NCBI GenBank assembly: GCA_028277985.1
Contig: JANQFG010000050.1
Location: forward strand, 1-45,494
DNA from: a bacterium
GTDB lineage: Bacteria > Desulfobacterota > DSWW01
DNA length: 45,494 nt
Reading direction: 5' to 3'
Shown piece by piece: positions 42,876-45,494 of the stretch. The notes below the pieces were generated by a model. The model did not search any database, was not told where the DNA came from, and saw nothing but the letters and a program-made list of their open reading frames with translations. The first letter of the stretch is position 1. Each line of letters begins with the position of its first letter. Made by a program: the position numbers and the translations under genes.

Positions 42876-43154
42876 TTGAAACAAGTCGGTGACGTCACAA
42901 TAAAGCCAATTCACAGGTCCACCTGCCATTGCGGCACGGTTGAATTGGAGATTCATCTACCTGAAGGAATTGTTGATCCCCGAAGATGTAATTGTTCAAT
43001 CTGTGGCATCTACACACATCACAAACGACGATCGAATCCAACTCAATATGCTATCAACTTGGGATGTCTGGAGGGGGTTGATCCTAACCTTATTGACGGA
43101 GTTAATCTCTATGACGGAGCAGACAATCACCCCTCTGACAAACGTGCTTCATAA
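42876..43154 (+). pseudogene. GFA (CENP-V/Gfa) family gene with internal deletion
   Basis: Seen: the N-terminal zinc motif STCHCGTVELEIHLPEG and RRCNCSIC, then at once GIYTHHKRRSNP and NLGCLEGVDPN...YDGADNHPSD. Known: GFA proteins have about 120-140 residues, with some 40-50 residues between the CxCxxC and the CGIYTHH part. Here only 92 residues remain and the middle is missing in frame. Inferred: an in-frame deletion probably joined the two Cys-rich blocks. The start is TTG 42876 with GGAGCAGG upstream. It lies before an attC-like hairpin. Activity unlikely but not excluded. Confidence 0.55.
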
Positions 43155-43229
43155 CGGAGCGCTGCAATCGGGCAAAGCAATGGAGCCGCCGACGCCTTTG
43201 CTTTGCCGCTGAGCTTGGGCGTTCAATAG
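43148..43229 (+). repeat. attC-like hairpin
   Basis: TTCATAACGG at 43148-43157 is the inverse of the CGTTATGA endings nearby. A perfect 10-bp stem GGCAAAGCAA (43171-43180) with TTGCTTTGCC (43198-43207) follows, and the segment ends GGGCGTTCAATAGG, just before the next gene. This layout (outer TAAC/GTT plus inner stem, about 80 bases) matches an attC site in form. Confidence 0.4.
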
Positions 43230-43240
43230 GAGCACTAACG

Positions 43241-43600
43241 ATGCCGATCCGAGTAACTCTGAACAGACAAATCGGTGTCATCGAGGTGAATGCGCATGGC
43301 GACCTTCTGAGAAGTGAAATGGAGGAAGCGAATGTTGAAATACTAAGGATTTATCGAGAAAAAGGGATCAACAAGATCCTGGGTGACGCGACCAAGGTTG
43401 AGAAGGCGCCCAGTACAGCGGATAGCTTCGAAGTCTGGAGTGAGTTCCCAAGGGAATTTAGGCACGCTATCGTGCTTCGTGTATCTGATCCAACAGGGGA
43501 GAATGCAAGCTTTATTGAGAATGTGGGTGTCAATCGAGGACAAAACATGAGGGTTTTCGAGACCAGAGAAGATGCTATTCGGTGGCTGCTCGAGGAATGA
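43241..43600 (+). CDS. SpoIIAA-like (STAS-fold) protein
   Basis: Seen: 119 residues of alternating strands and helices (RQIGVIEVNAHGDL, INKILGDATKVEKAP, HAIVLRVSDPTGENASFIENVGVNRG, VFETREDAIRWLLEE). Known: small stand-alone SpoIIAA-like/STAS-fold proteins have this strand-helix pattern and end with an EDAIRWL helix. Function unknown. It begins shortly after an attC-like end and has AGGAG upstream (in ATAGGAGCACTAACG). Probably a cassette gene. Confidence 0.6.
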   Translation: MPIRVTLNRQIGVIEVNAHGDLLRSEMEEANVEILRIYREKGINKILGDATKVEKAPSTADSFEVWSEFPREFRHAIVLRVSDPTGENASFIENVGVNRGQNMRVFETREDAIRWLLEE

Positions 43601-43697
43601 TTGCACAGTGCCGAACAAGACGGACGCACGCGACGGGATATAGTCGCGCGTGATCCGCGGCCCGTGTGTGCAAACGATTGATTTGAGGGGAATACAT

Positions 43698-44168
43698 ATG
43701 CCCAAAATAGAAATCCCGGTAGCTAGATCTGAAGAAGCAGAAATCCTCAAATCTATTTCAATAAGTGCTTTCGAAGAAAACTCTACAAAGTATGGACACT
43801 ATCCACCAGGACTGGAATCGGTAGATTGGCACAAAGAAAGAATAAGAAACGATATTTACCATACGATACGGTATGAGAAGGAAATCGTTGGTGGCCTGCA
43901 AATGATTTTGCATCCGAATAACGAAATGAAATTAGAGTATTTGTTCATAAGTCCGAAATATCAAGGCAAGAAAATTGGTGCCACAGTCATGACTCTCATT
44001 GAGAAAGAATATAAGGGAATAACAAAATGGTTTCTGCTAACCCCATATAGAGACTACGGAAACCACTATTTCTACGAGAAATTAGGCTACAAGAAGGTCG
44101 GTGAAATAAAACCCATTGAAAAAAGCGAATTCACTCTTTTCCAATATGAAAAAACAACAAAAACATAG
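43698..44168 (+). CDS. GNAT-family N-acetyltransferase
   Basis: Seen: 156 residues; the acetyl-CoA loop YLFISPKYQGKKIGATVMTLIE, then KWFLLTPYRDYGNHYFYEKLGYKKVGE. Known: GNAT enzymes acetylate small molecules or proteins; single small genes of this type are common gene cassettes. Strongly AT-rich compared with the rest of the window. ATG 43698 has a GAGGGG site. The 97 bases upstream of it hold a GC-rich hairpin (CACGCGAC with GTCGCGCGTG) that may be another degenerate attC. Confidence 0.8.
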   Translation: MPKIEIPVARSEEAEILKSISISAFEENSTKYGHYPPGLESVDWHKERIRNDIYHTIRYEKEIVGGLQMILHPNNEMKLEYLFISPKYQGKKIGATVMTLIEKEYKGITKWFLLTPYRDYGNHYFYEKLGYKKVGEIKPIEKSEFTLFQYEKTTKT

Positions 44169-44188
44169 AAGAGCCTGAGGAGGCGGAA

Positions 44189-44722
44189 ATGAGAATCAGG
44201 CCAGAAACCATCCTTTCTGTTTGCTCGCTCATTTCCCCGGCAATGGCTTTCGGCTGCAGAGATGTCTGCACGGAGCTTGATGAGCCTGCTGTTTCGGGGT
44301 GGCCCGAAGGCTACTTGATGGAATTCGATGTGGAGGAACCGTGCGGGCAATACACCACCTGTGTGGAGTGCCTGCCGGGACCAACGGGACAAAGTATGTG
44401 CCAATGGTGTGGAAACCCGGACGGCACAGGAGCCTGCATCAGCAAAGGTACTCAGTGCGGGGCGACCCAATCCCCTCTCGCAGACCATTGGAACGGGTAT
44501 TGCCCCGAGTTCTGTGACCGGATGGACGGTACGAGCTGCACGTCTTGTACAAACCAGATGGATCCATTCGACGAAGGTTGCAGCTGGTGCCCCGAGACAC
44601 AAGACTGCTTCAACGAGCGCGCGTCCGTGGTGGCTCTGCAACCGTCGACCTTTTGCGGTGCCACAAAGGCTGGTGACTACGGGGTGCCGTGTTCGGGAGT
44701 ACCCGCCACTTGCGCTGAATAG
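44189..44722 (+). CDS. secreted Cys-rich protein with PSI-like repeats
   Basis: Seen: 177 residues with a signal segment ending near SPAMA, and two similar Cys-rich blocks: CGQYTTCVECLPGPTG-QSMCQWCGNPDGTGAC and CTSCTNQMDPFDEGCSWCPETQDC. Known: plexin-type PSI repeats have a similar CxxCxxx...CxWC core, usually in extracellular proteins. Bacterial copies are uncommon. Inferred: disulfide-rich extracellular protein, which is odd in an anaerobe. It starts 20 bases after the GNAT gene, with GGAGG 7 bases before ATG. Function unknown. Confidence 0.65.
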   Translation: MRIRPETILSVCSLISPAMAFGCRDVCTELDEPAVSGWPEGYLMEFDVEEPCGQYTTCVECLPGPTGQSMCQWCGNPDGTGACISKGTQCGATQSPLADHWNGYCPEFCDRMDGTSCTSCTNQMDPFDEGCSWCPETQDCFNERASVVALQPSTFCGATKAGDYGVPCSGVPATCAE

Positions 44723-44731
44723 GGCTCTGCA

Positions 44732-45013
44732 ATGATTGAAACATTCAAGGTTAGCGACAGAGTCGAAATATTCCCCCAGAAAGGTGGGTGGCACTACATA
44801 AGAGTACCCAAAGCCATGACAAAGACACTGGCTCATAAGGCAGATAGAGGTGTCATTGCAATCAAGGCCACAGTCGGACAAACATCATGGGACACATCTT
44901 TGTTGCCTATGGGAGATGGCACACACTTCATTCCATTGAATGCCAGAGTCCGAAAAAGGGAGAAGATAGAGTTGGAGGATGAAATCGAGATTCTTTTTCG
45001 TCTCAGATCCTAA
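44732..45013 (+). CDS. DUF1905-family small protein
   Basis: Seen: 93 residues; GGWHYIRVPKAMTKTL, then RGVIAIKATVGQTSWDTSLLPMGDGTHFIPLNARVRKREKIELEDEIEI. Known: DUF1905 proteins have a small beta-barrel with GGW, a basic helix start, SLLP.GDG and VRK motifs; function unknown, often next to YdeI/OmdA-like proteins. It follows the Cys-rich gene by 9 bases. Probably the last intact cassette-region gene. Confidence 0.7.
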   Translation: MIETFKVSDRVEIFPQKGGWHYIRVPKAMTKTLAHKADRGVIAIKATVGQTSWDTSLLPMGDGTHFIPLNARVRKREKIELEDEIEILFRLRS

Positions 45014-45076
45014 AGACAGCAGAATCCAGACCTTCCTGCACGGCCCATCCCCCTGGATCTTTCCAGGATAATCTGA

Positions 45077-45151
45077 CCTAACCATTCGATTTTCATAGAC
45101 GAATCAGCTTTATTGACAATGCGGGCCTACTGTGCAAAGGTCCGTTATGAA
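45077..45151 (+). repeat. attC-like repeat, copy 2
   Basis: CCTAACC at 45077-45083, GGCCTACTGTGCAAAG at 45124-45139 and CGTTATGAA at 45143-45151. Spacing between the last two blocks is identical to copy 1 at 41399-41476; the first block differs by one base. An internal stem ATTCG/CGAAT is also visible. Confidence 0.45.
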
Positions 45152-45237
45152 TTTTCGTCGCGGCTGGATCTTTCCGTACAAGTAGCAGGCAGGGCTCGGC
45201 AAAGCCTTTTCGTCAACAATACTGTGGAGGGCGATCT

Positions 45238-45411
45238 ATGGCTGACTTCAAGACAGCAATTGAAGCCACTCTGAAAGCGGAAGGTGGATACGTCAACGAT
45301 CCTGACGATCCTGGTGGAGAAACCTACAAAGGGATAGCCCGTAATCGTAATTCAAAATGGTCAGGTTGGACCCATATTGATCTTCTGAAAAATAAGTGCG
45401 TATTCCGGTGA
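45238..45411 (+). pseudogene. GH108-type muramidase gene, truncated
   Basis: Seen: 57 codons with MADFKTAIEATLKAEGGY, then VNDPDDPGGETYKGIARN and SGWTHIDLLKNK, then a foreign tail and TGA. Known: the EGGYVNDPxDxGGETYKGI block is the N-terminal catalytic signature (Glu) of GH108/secretion-activator muramidases, usually about 170-200 residues. The homology stops near 45398 and the following bases are three direct repeats of an IS end, so the gene was probably cut by the insertion. GGAGGG precedes the ATG. Known role of the intact family: phage lysis or cell-wall remodelling. Confidence 0.6.
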
Positions 45412-45494
45412 AGATGGACATGCATTCCAGAGGAAGGTGGACACCTGTTCCGGATGATGGTGGACAGTAATCGGAACGAAGTGACGCTGTTGTT
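45400..45494. mobile_element. probable IS21-family terminus (three spaced repeats)
   Basis: Three imperfect copies TTCCGGTGAAGATGGACA (45403-45420), TTCCAGAGGAAGGTGGACA (45425-45443) and TTCCGGATGATGGTGGACA (45448-45466) repeat every 22-23 bases. Such arrays are known at IS21-family ends, where the transposase binds. The transposase would be outside the window. The junction with the GH108-type gene near 45398 is inferred. Confidence 0.5.

Noticed and set aside
1..45494. CRISPR array or tRNA/rRNA genes
   Set aside because: No regularly spaced identical repeats with unique spacers and no tRNA-like T-loop patterns were seen on reading.

Overview
The window is about 45.5 kb of GC-rich Gram-negative DNA. 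Outer-membrane genes (a LolA-like carrier, a DUF1207 protein, a small beta-barrel candidate, several lipoproteins), a long aldehyde ferredoxin oxidoreductase with its own MoaD/ThiS-like protein, and many radical SAM proteins suggest an anaerobe. A Desulfobacterota (deltaproteobacterial) host is the best guess, by inference only; no rRNA or tRNA was found.

Positions 2.1-36.6 kb hold a large lipid/polyketide-type biosynthetic locus. It carries most of the known aryl-polyene (APE) parts: a HAL/PAL/TAL-type ammonia-lyase, a divergent acyl-ACP AMP-ligase, three acyl carrier proteins, several FabF-type ketosynthases, a ketosynthase fused to a chain-length-factor-like half, a FabG-type ketoreductase, a stand-alone PKS-type dehydratase, two hot-dog thioesterases, a family 2 glycosyltransferase, LpxL-like and PlsC-like acyltransferases, an MMPL exporter fused to a methyltransferase, a LolA-like protein and a DUF3261-type lipoprotein. 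Unlike ordinary APE loci it also encodes five radical SAM proteins: three with an N-terminal B12-type domain, as in ladderane/lipid-type clusters, and two paralogues with a C-terminal CC-Cys-Cys cluster, each directly upstream of a ketosynthase. This suggests a membrane-anchored aryl-primed polyunsaturated lipid that is further modified by radical chemistry.

The locus appears to run as several transcription units. (a) 31561 down to 24083, minus: ACP, radical SAM, KS, DUF1207 protein, radical SAM, KS, thioesterase, dehydratase, from a promoter at 31915-31943. (b) 22226 down to 12188, minus: ammonia-lyase, thioesterase, glycosyltransferase, exporter-methyltransferase, LpxL-like acyltransferase and two B12/radical SAM proteins, divergent from the AMP-ligase. 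(c) 11705 down to 9689, minus: a beta-barrel candidate and two lipoproteins with their own promoter. (d) 9544 down to 3862, minus: ACP, KS-CLF fusion, B12/radical SAM, LolA, DUF3261 lipoprotein. (e) 35456 down to 33118, minus: ACP, KS, PlsC. The ketoreductase is on the plus strand. At the left edge lie a plus-strand fatty-acid-kinase-like FakA-FakB fusion and a polysaccharide-deacetylase/methyltransferase fusion.

From 35.6 to 41.3 kb come a lipoprotein esterase, an ankyrin-repeat lipoprotein, the divergent MoaD-like/AOR pair and a methyltransferase. From 41.3 kb to the end the character changes: short, partly AT-rich genes (methyltransferase, small membrane protein, GFA remnant, SpoIIAA-like, GNAT, Cys-rich secreted protein, DUF1905) lie between two copies of a roughly 75-bp repeat and other attC-like sites, like a gene-cassette array without an integrase. 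The right edge has a truncated GH108-type gene running into short direct repeats like those at IS21-family ends; similar spaced repeats sit at the left edge.
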